DNA from: Caballeronia turbans
GTDB lineage: Bacteria; Pseudomonadota; Gammaproteobacteria; Burkholderiales; Burkholderiaceae
DNA length: 64,000 nt
Direction: 5' to 3'
Assembly: GCA_001544655.2 (NCBI GenBank)
Contig: FCOD02000004.1
Location: 328,796-392,795 of the forward strand
Shown here: one piece after another, positions 9,223 through 18,876 of the stretch
Position numbering within the stretch: position 1 is the stretch's first letter
Layout of the letters: the number at the start of each line of letters is the position of its first letter
Position numbers and translations under genes: made by a program
Notes under the pieces: model-generated
Database searches by the model: none
Told to the model about the DNA's origin: nothing
The model's input: only the letters and a program-made list of their open reading frames with translations

Positions 9223-9968
9223 TTCCGTCTCCTGCATGAAAGTCTCTTCTCTGCGTGCGACAACGCCCGCGTTCGGCGCGGCGCGCGAACGATCAGCGAT
9301 GCGTATGAGTAAGGAAATCCCCGGGGCGGGGACGTCAACCGATGCTCTCGCGCATACATTTCAGGCGAGTTCTGTTTTCGATGCGCTGGAGACTAAGGTA
9401 AAAGCGCGCGCTTACCCGTTTCTTACGCGAGGCACTTTCTTTTGACGGGGTTTACGCGAAGCATGGCGCCTGCTGCCGTAACGCGCAACAGACGATCGAG
9501 CGTTCGCTCCCACAGCGTCAGCGCACAATCGGTGCCGACGTTTCACATTGCGCCATACCCTTTCCGAAAGCGTGCGAGACAATCCTCGCCCTGCCAGTTG
9601 TTCAGTAATTGCTGCACATTCCGATCCACAGCGTTCAGTGGAAATGGCATTAAACGCTATGGCGTTTTCATCCGTATTCAGCTATTAGTAGACTCGTCAC
9701 GCACGTCACGCTACGCCGTGGCGAATCATGAGCATCTCTGGCTATAACTCGACCGTCAAAACCGGAGGCAGCTACGACACATCACAAGCATCAGGCTCGC
9801 GCTCGCTGACGTCGCCCAAGAGTCCTGTCCCGCGCGATTTCATCGCATGGCGAACGCATGCCTTCCGGGCACGCATTCGCTGAAACGCACACCGCGAGCA
9901 TGTCGTGGCGAGGCGCCTGCCGGCGCGCTCGCTCATCAACGATCGGCCATCCCAAGAGGGAGGCGCCT
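9223..9968. other. Long divergent intergenic region between DUF485-actP and the RND operon
   Basis: About 750 bases with no convincing gene. Open frames here (for example 9442-9747) have no recognisable protein features and lower GC than neighbouring genes. The region must hold promoters for two divergent operons. I see a 16-base palindrome at 9652-9667 and several AT-richer stretches near 9640-9700, but no regulator gene and no clear terminator. Confidence 0.6.
9652..9667. promoter_or_regulatory. Palindrome AAACGC-TATG-GCGTTT, possible operator
   Basis: A perfect 6+4+6 inverted repeat about 300 bases upstream of the RND adaptor start. It has the size of a TetR- or MarR-type operator half-pair. 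No such regulator is encoded in the window, so binding is speculative. Confidence 0.3.
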
Positions 9969-11249
9969 ATGGCGTTCGTGTCGGAACAGATGCTGGACTG
10001 CTGCTCGTTCGCTCAACCCTCGCGCCGGGTGCGCGCGCTGCGTCTCGTCGCGGCCGCCGCGCTCGCATCGCTCTCGCTCGTGGCGTGCAGGAAGCCGCCG
10101 CCCGAAGCGCCGAAGCCCGCCGTCGATGTCACCGTCGTGACCGTCGCCGCGCAAACGACGCCCGTCGATTTCGAATTCACCGCGCAGACGCAGAGCTCGC
10201 GTGAAGTCGAAATACGCGCGCGCGTCGACGGCTTCCTGGAAAAGCGCGTGTACACCGAAGGCGCGCTCGTTCAGGCGGGCCAGGTGATGTTCATCATGGA
10301 CAAGCGCCCCTTCGAAGCCGCGCTGCAGACCGCCAAGGGCTCGCTCGCGCAGCAGCAGGCGCGGCTGCTCGTCACGCAGCAGAATCTCTCGCGCGTGAAG
10401 CCGCTCGCCGCGATGAACGCGTTGAGCAAGAAGGATCTGGATGACGCCGTCGGCAACGAGAAGAGCGCCGAGGCCGCCGTCATCGCCGCGAAAGGCGAAG
10501 TGCAGACCGCTGAGCTCAACCTGAGCTACACGACGATCCGCTCGCCGCTCAAGGGCCTCTCCAGCTTCGCGCGCGTGCAGGAAGGCAGCTACGTGACGCC
10601 GACGCAATCGGGCCTGCTCACCTACGTCTATCAGCTCGACCCGATGTGGGTGAATTTCAGCATCTCGGAGAACGAGTTGCTGACTTATCGCGAGCAGATC
10701 AAGAAAGGCCAGTTGCGCTTTCCGTCCGACAACAAGTTCGATGTCACCGTCATCCAGGCCGACGGCTCGGTCTATCCGCAGACCGGCCGCATCGACTTCA
10801 CGAATCCGGCCTTCAGCACGGAGACGGGCACGTTTCTCGTGCGCGCGGTATTCGCGAATCCGCAAGGCACGCTGCGGCCCGGCCAGTTCGTGAAGGCGCG
10901 TGTCACGGGCGCGCTGCGGCCCAACGCCATTCTCGTGCCGCAACGCGCCGTGCTGCAGGGCGCGAAGAGCCACTTCGTGTGGGTGCTCGACGAGCAGTCG
11001 AAGCCGCATCAGCGTGTCATCGAAGTCGGCGAATGGCATGGCGACGACTGGTTCATCACGAGCGGCCTGAAGGCGGGCGAGCGCGTGATCGTCGATGGCG
11101 CGATCCGGGTCGGAGCGGATTCGCAGGTTCGCGTCGTCGCGGCACCCCCGGCACCCGCAGCGCCCGCCGCGGGCGGCGCGGCGGCGTCGGGCGCTCAGGA
11201 GGCGTCGCTCGGGCAGACGAAGAACGCAAGCGGCGGGACGGAAAAGTGA
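9969..11249 (+). CDS. RND efflux periplasmic adaptor (membrane fusion protein)
   Basis: A 426-residue AcrA/MexA-type adaptor. A long basic N-terminus leads to a lipoprotein signal with lipobox LVAC (Cys40), followed by the barrel-sandwich and alpha-hairpin region (EIRARVDGFLEKRVYTEGALVQAG, then a Gln/Ala-rich coiled coil) and a C-terminal Ala/Pro/Gly-rich tail. It links the inner-membrane pump to the outer-membrane channel. I chose ATG 9969 because GAGGGAGG lies 5 bases upstream; the frame is open further upstream (9858) without support. It is first gene of the operon, 44 bases before the pump gene. Confidence 0.92.
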   Translation: MAFVSEQMLDCCSFAQPSRRVRALRLVAAAALASLSLVACRKPPPEAPKPAVDVTVVTVAAQTTPVDFEFTAQTQSSREVEIRARVDGFLEKRVYTEGALVQAGQVMFIMDKRPFEAALQTAKGSLAQQQARLLVTQQNLSRVKPLAAMNALSKKDLDDAVGNEKSAEAAVIAAKGEVQTAELNLSYTTIRSPLKGLSSFARVQEGSYVTPTQSGLLTYVYQLDPMWVNFSISENELLTYREQIKKGQLRFPSDNKFDVTVIQADGSVYPQTGRIDFTNPAFSTETGTFLVRAVFANPQGTLRPGQFVKARVTGALRPNAILVPQRAVLQGAKSHFVWVLDEQSKPHQRVIEVGEWHGDDWFITSGLKAGERVIVDGAIRVGADSQVRVVAAPPAPAAPAAGGAAASGAQEASLGQTKNASGGTEK

Positions 11250-11293
11250 TTTGATCTGACCACTATCGAAAGCACGTCGCGCGGAAGAGGCCA

Positions 11294-14200
11294 ATGAACA
11301 TTTCACATTTCTGCATTGACCGTCCCATTTTCGCGTCGGTCATTTCGATCGTCATCACGCTGGGCGGCGCGCTGACCATGCTCGCGCTGCCCACGGCGCA
11401 GTATCCCGACATCACGCCGCCGCAGATCACGATCTCCGCGACCTATCCGGGCGCGAGCGCGGACGTGGTCGCCAACAACGTCGCCGCGCCGATCGAGCAG
11501 CAGGTCAACGGCGCGGACAACATGATCTACATGAGCTCGTCGAGTTCGTCGACGGGCAACCTGACCATCAACGCGTACTTCCAGATCGGCACGAACCCGG
11601 AGCTCGCGCAGGTCGACGTGCAGAACCGCGTGAACCTCGCTTTGCCGCAACTGCCGCAGTCAGTGACGGCGCAGGGCGTGCAGGTGCAGAAGAAGTCGCA
11701 GGCGTTCATGATGGTCATCGCGATCTATTCGCCCGACGAACGCTACGACGCGACGTATATCGCCAACTACGCGAACGTGTATGTCCTCGACGCGCTCAAG
11801 CGGATTCCCGGCGCGAATCAGTCGAGCATCTTCGGCACGCCCGATTACGCGATGCGCATCTGGCTCAAGCCCGACCGCATGGCGCAACTCGGCATCACCG
11901 CCGCCGACGTCCAGCGCGCCGTCGCCAACCAGAACCAGCAGTTCGCCGTGGGCCGCCTCGGGCAATCGCCGACGGGCGCGCCTGTCGAGCAGTCCTTCGC
12001 GGTGACGACGACCGGGCGGCTCACCGAGCCCGCCGAGTTCGAGAACATCATCATTCGCGCGCAATCGGGCGGCGCCGCGATCGTGCGTCTGAAGGACGTG
12101 GGCCGCGCCGAGCTCGGGCAGAAAGACTATTCGATCCGCAGCCGCTTCCAGGGCAAATCGGCGACGGTGCTGGCCGTCTATCAGCAGCCGGGCGCGAACG
12201 CGCTCGACGTGTCGAAGCAGGTGCGCGCGTCGCTCGCCGAGATGAAGAAGACGTTCCCGCAGGGCATCGACTACGAAATCGCGATGGACACGACGGAGTT
12301 CACGCGCGCCTCCATCTCCGACGTGGTGCATACGTTCTTCGAAGCGGTCGTGCTGGTCGTCATCGTCGTGTTCGTGTTCCTGCAAAGCCTGCGTGCCACA
12401 TTGATTCCGGTGCTCGCGGTGCCGGTGTCGATCGTCGGCACGTTCATGGGCATGGAGGCCCTCGGCTTTTCCATCAACATGCTGACGCTGTTCGGCATGG
12501 TGCTTGCAATCGGCATCGTCGTGGACGATGCGATCGTCGTGATCGAGAACGTCGAGCGCAACATGACGGTGCACAAGCTCGATCCGAAGACCGCCGCCAA
12601 GAAGGCGATGGACGAAGTGGCCGGGCCGGTCGTGGCCATCGTGCTCGTGCTCTGCGCGGTGTTCGTGCCGGTGGCGTTCCTGAGCGGCATCACGGGGCAG
12701 ATGTACAAGCAGTTCGCCATCACGATCGCGATCTCGGTGGTGATCTCGGGTCTCGTCGCGCTGACCTTGTCGCCCGCGCTCGCCTCGTTGCTGCTCAAGC
12801 CCGGGCATCACGAGAAAAAAGGCTTTTTCCGCTGGTTCGATGCCCAGTTCATGCGCATGACGCACGGCTACACGAGCGTCGTGCGGCTCGTCATCAAGCG
12901 CTTCGCGATCGCGCTGCTGCTCTTCGCCGGCATGATCGCGCTCGCCGTCGTCATGATGCGCGACATACCGACCGCGTTCCTGCCGCCCGAGGATCAGGGT
13001 TATCTGCTCGGCGCGGTGATCATGCCCGATGCCGCATCGCTCGACCGCACCGGCGCGGTATCGGACCGCGTCACCGAATACTTCATGAAGCAGCCGGCGG
13101 TCGGCAGCATCACGACCGTCGATGGCTTCAGCATTCTCGATAGCCAGAACAAGAACAACTCGTCGACGTTCTTCGTCGGCTTCAAGAGTTTCGAGGAGCG
13201 CTACAAGTCGGACAATATCCGCACGCAGAATGCGCGCGCGGTGCTCGTCGACGCGTACAGGCATCTGTCGCAGATCAAGGAGGGCATCGTCGTGCCGTTG
13301 AATCCGCCGTCGATTCCGGGCCTGGGCACGACGGGCGGCACCGAGATGTGGATTCAGAGCAAGGGCGACGCGACCATCGGGCAGTTCGCGGCCCTCGTCG
13401 ACGATTTCGTCGCCAAGGCCAAGGCGCGCCCGGAGCTGACGGGAGTCACCTCGACCTTCAACGCGTCGTCGCAACAGATGCTCGCCAATGTCGATCGCGA
13501 CAAGGCCGAAACGCTCGGCGTGCCCGTCGAGGATGTCTACAGCGCCATGCAGACGATGTTCGGCTCGCTCTACGTGTCGCAGTTCAACCGGTCGAGCCGG
13601 CTCTGGCAGGTCATTCTGCAAGCGGAGCCGCAATACCGCCTGAAGCCGGACGACCTCACGCAGATCTTCGTGAAGAGCAAGAGCGGCGAGATGGTGCCGC
13701 TCAAGTCCATGGTCACGACGCGCTATGTGACGGGGCCCGATCTCATCACGCGTTTCAACAACTTTCCGGCGGTGAAGATCACGGCGAACGCCGCGCCCGG
13801 TTACGCGTCCGGACAGGTCATGCAGGCGCTGGAAGATATCGCGCGGGACCTGCCGTCGGACTACGGCATCGGGTGGAGCGGCGAGGCGTACGAGGCGAAG
13901 CAGTCGGGCAGTTCGTCGGCGCTCGTCTTCGTGTTCGGCCTGATCATGGTCTTCCTGATTCTCGCCGCGCAGTACGAGAAGTGGAGTCTGCCGTTCGGCG
14001 TGCTGATGGCGGTGCCGTTCGCGATCTTCGGCGCGCTGCTCGCCATTCTTCTGCGCGGCCTCAACAACGACGTGTACTTCCAGATCGGCCTGACGATGCT
14101 CGTCGCGCTCGCCGCGAAGAACGCGATTCTCATCTTCGAGTTCGCCGTGCTGAACCGCGAAGCGGGCGCGTCCGTGTACGACGCGGCGATGACCGCCGCC

Positions 14201-14509
14201 GAAGAGCGCCTGCGCCCGATCGTGATGACCTCGCTCGCGTTCATTCTCGGCTGCGTGCCGCTCGCCATCGCGACGGGCGCGTCCGCGAACAGCCGGCATT
14301 CCATCGGCACGGGCGTGATCGGCGGGATGCTCGGCGCGACGGTCATCGCGGTGTTCTTCATTCCGATGTTCTTCTGGGGACTGGAAACGATGTCCTCGCG
14401 CTCCAAGAAAAAGAAAGGCGACGAAGCGCCCGCCGCCGATGCGAAGCCGCATAACGCACCGGGAAGCGGCTCGAATGCTTCGCCGTCCGCTCCGAACAAG
14501 GGAGACTGA
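11294..14509 (+). CDS. RND multidrug efflux pump, HAE1 family (AcrB/MexB-like)
   Basis: A full-length 1071-residue inner-membrane pump: two copies of six transmembrane segments, each with a large periplasmic loop. It starts MNISHFCIDRPIFASVISI as in AcrB relatives, and the proton-relay pair Asp411-Asp412 lies in GIVVDDAIVVIENVER. It exports drugs, solvents or biocides by proton antiport as a homotrimer with the adaptor before it and the NodT-type channel after it. Gap to the adaptor 44 bases, to the channel 1 base. The C-terminal 40 residues are a hydrophilic Lys/Ala/Pro/Asn tail. Substrates cannot be predicted from sequence. Confidence 0.95.
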   Translation: MNISHFCIDRPIFASVISIVITLGGALTMLALPTAQYPDITPPQITISATYPGASADVVANNVAAPIEQQVNGADNMIYMSSSSSSTGNLTINAYFQIGTNPELAQVDVQNRVNLALPQLPQSVTAQGVQVQKKSQAFMMVIAIYSPDERYDATYIANYANVYVLDALKRIPGANQSSIFGTPDYAMRIWLKPDRMAQLGITAADVQRAVANQNQQFAVGRLGQSPTGAPVEQSFAVTTTGRLTEPAEFENIIIRAQSGGAAIVRLKDVGRAELGQKDYSIRSRFQGKSATVLAVYQQPGANALDVSKQVRASLAEMKKTFPQGIDYEIAMDTTEFTRASISDVVHTFFEAVVLVVIVVFVFLQSLRATLIPVLAVPVSIVGTFMGMEALGFSINMLTLFGMVLAIGIVVDDAIVVIENVERNMTVHKLDPKTAAKKAMDEVAGPVVAIVLVLCAVFVPVAFLSGITGQMYKQFAITIAISVVISGLVALTLSPALASLLLKPGHHEKKGFFRWFDAQFMRMTHGYTSVVRLVIKRFAIALLLFAGMIALAVVMMRDIPTAFLPPEDQGYLLGAVIMPDAASLDRTGAVSDRVTEYFMKQPAVGSITTVDGFSILDSQNKNNSSTFFVGFKSFEERYKSDNIRTQNARAVLVDAYRHLSQIKEGIVVPLNPPSIPGLGTTGGTEMWIQSKGDATIGQFAALVDDFVAKAKARPELTGVTSTFNASSQQMLANVDRDKAETLGVPVEDVYSAMQTMFGSLYVSQFNRSSRLWQVILQAEPQYRLKPDDLTQIFVKSKSGEMVPLKSMVTTRYVTGPDLITRFNNFPAVKITANAAPGYASGQVMQALEDIARDLPSDYGIGWSGEAYEAKQSGSSSALVFVFGLIMVFLILAAQYEKWSLPFGVLMAVPFAIFGALLAILLRGLNNDVYFQIGLTMLVALAAKNAILIFEFAVLNREAGASVYDAAMTAAEERLRPIVMTSLAFILGCVPLAIATGASANSRHSIGTGVIGGMLGATVIAVFFIPMFFWGLETMSSRSKKKKGDEAPAADAKPHNAPGSGSNASPSAPNKGD

Positions 14510-14510
14510 C

Positions 14511-15986
14511 ATGCGGCGCACTCTCGTCAGCCTCGCCGCGGCACTATCGCTCAGCGGCTGCCTGCTCGGCCCGAACTACTCGCGCCAGCCGGTCGATACC
14601 CCGGCGACGTACCGCTTCGCCACGGCCGAAGTCGCCGACACCGCGAACACCGAATGGTGGAAGCAGTTCCAGGACCCGGTGCTCGATGAGCTGATCTCGA
14701 CGGCCCTCGCGAACAACAAGGACGTGAAGATTGCGGCGGCGCGCGTCGAACAGTTCATGGGCCAGTTCGTCACGACGCGCGCCGCGCTGTTCCCGCAGGT
14801 CTCGGCAGGCGCGGCGGCCGCGCGGCAGCGCACGTCGGCGGCGGGGCCGCAGCCGCTCAACGGCTTCGGGCCGGTCTACAACAGCTTCGAGGTATCGGTG
14901 TCGGCGGCGTGGGAACTCGATATTTTCGGCCGCAACCGGCGGCTCACCGAGGCGGCGCGCGCGAATCTGCTGTCGAGCGAGGAAGGCCGGCGCGCGACAA
15001 TTCTGTCGCTGGTGGCTTCGGTGGCGTCGGCGTATCTGAATCTGCGCAGCTTCGACAAGCAGCTCGAAATCGCCAAGGCGACGACGCAAAGCCGGGCCGA
15101 ATCGGTGCATGTGTTCACGTTGCGCTTCGAAGGCGGCGAAGTCTCGCAGATGGAGCTCGCGCAGAGCCAGTCCGAATACGAAGCATCGCTGGCGACGATT
15201 CCGCAGCTCGAAACGCAGATCGCTCAGCAGGAAGACGCGCTCTCGGTGCTGCTGGGCGCGAATCCCGGGCCGATCATGCGCGGCCGCGCGCTCGGCGAAC
15301 TCTCGACGCCCGTCATCCCGGCGGGCCTGCCCTCCGATCTGCTGGAGCGGCGCCCCGACCTGCTTCAGGCGGAACAGGATCTGGCCGCGGCCAACGCGCT
15401 CATCGGCGCGGCGCGCGCGCTCTACTTCCCGCAGATTTCGCTGACGGGGTTGCTCGGCACCGCGAGCGGCCAGTTCTCGTCGCTCTTCACGGGGCCGGCG
15501 CGCGTGTGGTCGTTCGCGGGTCAGATCACGCAGCCGATCTTCACGGCGGGCAATATCTCGGGCCAGGTGCAGTCCGCCGAAGCGCAGCAACAGGCGGCGC
15601 TGCTCACGTATCAGAAGTCGATCCAGGTCGCGTTCCAGGAAGTCGACGATGCGCTCATCGCGTCGCAGAAGCTGCACGAGCAACTCGAAGTGCAGGGCCG
15701 GCAGGTCGTCGCGCTCTCCACTTACTCGCGGCTCGCGCGGGCGCGCTACGAAGGCGGCTACACGAGTTATATCGAAGTGCTCGACGCCGAGCGCAGCCTC
15801 TTCAACGCCCAGCTTTCGCAGACCCAGACGCAGGCCGCCGCGCTCGTGTCGTTCGTCACGCTCTACAAGGTGATGGGCGGCGGCTGGGTCGTCGCGGCCG
15901 ACAAGATGACGACGCAGCAACAATCGGCGACGCCATCCGGCGATTCCGCCAAACCGGGCCAGCCCGCTTCGCAGACGGTGCAATGA
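14511..15986 (+). CDS. RND outer-membrane factor lipoprotein, NodT/OprM family
   Basis: A 491-residue TolC-like channel. The signal ends in lipobox LSGC (Cys17), followed by LGPNYSRQPVDTPATYR, the standard NodT/OprM start, and WWKQFQDPVLDELI. Two repeats of the outer-membrane efflux domain follow. A Gln/Ser/Pro-rich tail closes the protein. It begins directly after the pump stop, and its own TGA overlaps the pqiA start codon (ATGA). A trimer of this protein would complete the efflux tunnel. Confidence 0.94.
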   Translation: MRRTLVSLAAALSLSGCLLGPNYSRQPVDTPATYRFATAEVADTANTEWWKQFQDPVLDELISTALANNKDVKIAAARVEQFMGQFVTTRAALFPQVSAGAAAARQRTSAAGPQPLNGFGPVYNSFEVSVSAAWELDIFGRNRRLTEAARANLLSSEEGRRATILSLVASVASAYLNLRSFDKQLEIAKATTQSRAESVHVFTLRFEGGEVSQMELAQSQSEYEASLATIPQLETQIAQQEDALSVLLGANPGPIMRGRALGELSTPVIPAGLPSDLLERRPDLLQAEQDLAAANALIGAARALYFPQISLTGLLGTASGQFSSLFTGPARVWSFAGQITQPIFTAGNISGQVQSAEAQQQAALLTYQKSIQVAFQEVDDALIASQKLHEQLEVQGRQVVALSTYSRLARARYEGGYTSYIEVLDAERSLFNAQLSQTQTQAAALVSFVTLYKVMGGGWVVAADKMTTQQQSATPSGDSAKPGQPASQTVQ

Positions 15987-17278
15987 ACACGGTCACATCC
16001 GAAGATCGCGACCAACACGACGCGCGCCCGCTGATCGCGTGCCACGAATGCGATCTGATCCAGCGCGAAGGCAGCGTGCCGCCCGGCGGCGCCCTGCGCT
16101 GCTGCCGCTGCCGCGCCGTGCTCTATCGCCGTCGCGGACGCGGCTTCGACCGCGCGCTCGCCTTTGCGCTCGCCGCCTCCGTGCTGTGGCTGATCTCGAA
16201 TGCGTTTCCGATCGTCGGCCTCGCGGTGAACGGCGATCTCGTCGAAACGACGCTGATCGGCGCGGTGCGCGTGCTCTATCGCGACGGCATGTGGCCGCTC
16301 GCCGGCCTCATCTTCGTCACGACGATCCTGATGCCCGCGCTGCAGGCGCTCGGCACGGTGTGGCTCGTGCTGCCGCTGTATCTGAACCGCAGACCCTGGC
16401 ACGCCGACGCCGTGTTCCGTCTGCTGCGCGTCGCGCGCAACTGGGGCATGACCGAAGTGCTGATGCTCGGTCTCCTGGTCGCGGTCGTGAAGCTCGCGCA
16501 TATCGCGTCGGTGGTCACCGGGCCGGCGCTGTGGTCGCTCGCCGCGCTGATGCTGCTGCTCGTCGCGGCGACGTCCGCGTTCGACGAGCGCGCGATGTGG
16601 ATGCGCATCGAAGGCGCACCGCCCGGCATGCCCGCCGACACGCCGCTTCACGGGCGCACGGCGGCGGCGAGCGGCATCTGCGTCTGTCACGAATGCGGGC
16701 TCTCCACGCGCGGCACGCTGCGTCATGACCATCTGTGCTGCCCGCGCTGCGGCGCCCATCTGCATCTGCGCAAGCCCGCGAGCCTGTCGCGCACGTGGGC
16801 GTATCTCATCTCCGCGGCGGTTCTCTACGTGCCCGCGAACCTGCTGCCGGTCATGAACACGAGCTCGCTCTTCGGCGCGCAGAAGGACACGATCATGAGC
16901 GGCGTCGTGTACCTGTGGCATTCGGGATCGTGGCCGCTCGCGATCATCGTGTTCATTGCGAGCATCGCCGTGCCGATGCTCAAGATTCTCGCGATCGGCT
17001 ATCTCGCCGCCACCGCGAATCTGCGCATGACGCAGCGCAACGTGCAGCGCGCGCGCATCTACCGCATCGTCGAGCTGGTGGGCCGCTGGTCGATGCTCGA
17101 TATCTACGTGATCGCCGTGCTCGTCGCGCTCGTGCAGTTCAGCGCGATGGCGACGATCGAGGCCGGTCCGGCGGCGATCGCGTTCGGCGCGGTCGTCGTG
17201 CTGACGATGTTCGCGGCGATGTCGTTCGATCCGCGCCTCATTTGGGACAGCGCGCCGCCACGGGAAGAAAGGCGATGA
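15983..17278 (+). CDS. pqiA: Paraquat-inducible protein A family (PqiA)
   Basis: A 431-residue inner-membrane protein made of two homologous halves. Each half opens with a cytoplasmic zinc-ribbon-like cysteine set (Cys20/23 with 40/43; then CHECG...CCPRCG near 235-255) followed by about four membrane segments. PqiA is the membrane anchor of the PqiABC lipid-transport machine, which bridges inner and outer membranes. Its ATG overlaps the stop of the NodT-type channel by 4 bases, and its own stop overlaps pqiB in the same way, so translation is coupled across both junctions. The direct join to an RND operon is discussed as a finding. Confidence 0.93.
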   Translation: MNTVTSEDRDQHDARPLIACHECDLIQREGSVPPGGALRCCRCRAVLYRRRGRGFDRALAFALAASVLWLISNAFPIVGLAVNGDLVETTLIGAVRVLYRDGMWPLAGLIFVTTILMPALQALGTVWLVLPLYLNRRPWHADAVFRLLRVARNWGMTEVLMLGLLVAVVKLAHIASVVTGPALWSLAALMLLLVAATSAFDERAMWMRIEGAPPGMPADTPLHGRTAAASGICVCHECGLSTRGTLRHDHLCCPRCGAHLHLRKPASLSRTWAYLISAAVLYVPANLLPVMNTSSLFGAQKDTIMSGVVYLWHSGSWPLAIIVFIASIAVPMLKILAIGYLAATANLRMTQRNVQRARIYRIVELVGRWSMLDIYVIAVLVALVQFSAMATIEAGPAAIAFGAVVVLTMFAAMSFDPRLIWDSAPPREERR

Positions 17279-18876
17279 ACACACCCGGCGATATCCCCGA
17301 TGCGGAAGTTGCGCCGAAGAAGCGCTGGCGCATTCCGTGGGTCTGGGTCGTTCCGGCGGTCGCGGTGGTGATCGGCATCTGGCTCGCCGCGAAAACCGTG
17401 CTCGAACAGGGACCGACCGTCACGATCAGCTTCAAGACGGGCGAAGGCATCGAAGCCGGCAAGACGAAGATCAAGTTCAAGGACGTGGACATCGGCCTCG
17501 TGAAGTCGGTCGCGCTGTCGAAGGATTACAAGCGCGTGGTCGCCACGGCCGAGCTGACGCGCGACGCGACCAACATGCTCGTCGAGGACACGCGCTTCTG
17601 GGTCGTGCGGCCGCGCGTGGCGGGCGGCTCGGTGTCGGGCATCAGCACGTTGCTCTCGGGCGCCTATATCGGCATGGATATCGGGCGCGCGAAGCAGGAC
17701 CGGCGCGATTACACCGGCCTCGAAACGCCGCCGGTCTTCGCGAGCGACGTGCCCGGCCGGCAGTTCGTGCTGAAGGCGACGGATCTCGGCTCGGTCGATG
17801 TCGGCACGCCGATCTATTTCCGCCGCCTGCAGGTCGGCCAGGTGACGTCCTTCGAGCTCGACAAGGACGGCAGCGGCGTCACGCTGCACATATTCGTCAA
17901 CGCGCCCTACGACCGCTACGTCAACGCGGATTCGCGCTTCTGGCAGGCGGGCGGCATCGACCTCACGCTCGGCACCGACGGGCTCAAGGTCAACACGCAA
18001 TCGCTCGTCTCGATCCTCGTGGGCGGGCTCGCGTTCGAGACGCCCGCCGTGTCGCTCAGCTGGGCCGAGGCGCCGCCCAACACGACCTTCAATCTGTATC
18101 CGACACGGGCCGAGGCGCTGCGCGTGCAGGAGCGCATCGTCGATAACTATGTGTTCGACTTCTCGGGCTCGGTGCGCGGGCTCGCCGTGGGCGCGCCGGT
18201 GGAATTCCGCGGCATCCAGGTCGGCGAGGTGGCGGCCATCAACACGCGCTTCGACCCGGTCACGAAGCGCATCAGCATTCCGGTCGAGATCAGGCTGTAT
18301 CCGGAGCGCTTCACGTCGCGATTCGCCACGGGGCCGACGGGCGGCAGGGTGGCGACAGACCGGCGCGCGCTCGCGGACGTGCTCGTCTCGCGCGGCCTGC
18401 GCGGGCAGTTGCGCACGGGCAGCCTGCTCACCGGCCAGTTGTACGTCTCGCTCGATTTCTTCCCGGGCGCGAAGAAGGCGAGCATCGACTGGAACCGCAG
18501 TCCGCCCGAATTGCCGACGACGCCGAGCGGCCTCGAATCGATGCAGGATTCCATCAACCGCATCATGACGCGCATCGACAAGCTGCCGATCGAGGAACTG
18601 ACCGCGAGCGCGCGGCAGACGCTCAACAGCACGACCGCGCTGATGCAGGGCCTCAACACGCAAGTCGTGCCGCAAGCCGCGACCACGCTCGCCGCCGCCC
18701 GCGCCGCGCTCGATGCGGCGCATTCCACGCTCATGCCGGATTCGGGCCTGCAGCAGGACACGGCCGAAGCGGTCCGGGAACTGACGCGCACGGCGGCCTC
18801 GTTCCGCAGTCTCGCGGACTATCTGCAGCAGCATCCGGAAGCGTTGCTGCGCGGCAAGCCGGAGGACAAGAAGTGA
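17275..18876 (+). CDS. pqiB: PqiB, MCE-domain lipid transport protein
   Basis: A 533-residue periplasmic protein with one N-terminal membrane anchor (residues 20-38, WVWVVPAVAVVIGIWLA) and three MCE domains starting near residues 48, 163 and 294, each with the hallmark pattern of ...GIxxGTxVxFxGVxVG.... A C-terminal helical, coiled-coil-prone region (about 420-520) follows. In E. coli PqiB stacked MCE rings plus a helical needle form a hydrophobic channel between the membranes. Start and stop both overlap their neighbours. Confidence 0.94.
   Translation: MNTPGDIPDAEVAPKKRWRIPWVWVVPAVAVVIGIWLAAKTVLEQGPTVTISFKTGEGIEAGKTKIKFKDVDIGLVKSVALSKDYKRVVATAELTRDATNMLVEDTRFWVVRPRVAGGSVSGISTLLSGAYIGMDIGRAKQDRRDYTGLETPPVFASDVPGRQFVLKATDLGSVDVGTPIYFRRLQVGQVTSFELDKDGSGVTLHIFVNAPYDRYVNADSRFWQAGGIDLTLGTDGLKVNTQSLVSILVGGLAFETPAVSLSWAEAPPNTTFNLYPTRAEALRVQERIVDNYVFDFSGSVRGLAVGAPVEFRGIQVGEVAAINTRFDPVTKRISIPVEIRLYPERFTSRFATGPTGGRVATDRRALADVLVSRGLRGQLRTGSLLTGQLYVSLDFFPGAKKASIDWNRSPPELPTTPSGLESMQDSINRIMTRIDKLPIEELTASARQTLNSTTALMQGLNTQVVPQAATTLAAARAALDAAHSTLMPDSGLQQDTAEAVRELTRTAASFRSLADYLQQHPEALLRGKPEDKK

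Noticed and set aside
9442-9747. Open frame of 101 codons on the plus strand in the gap before the RND operon
   Set aside because: No ribosome site, no protein features, Ser/Arg-rich composition typical of non-coding high-GC DNA; treated as intergenic.
11660-14521. 953-codon open frame antisense to the RND pump
   Set aside because: A long shadow caused by high GC at third positions; Arg/His/Asp-rich and without family features. Similar shadows lie opposite many genes here.
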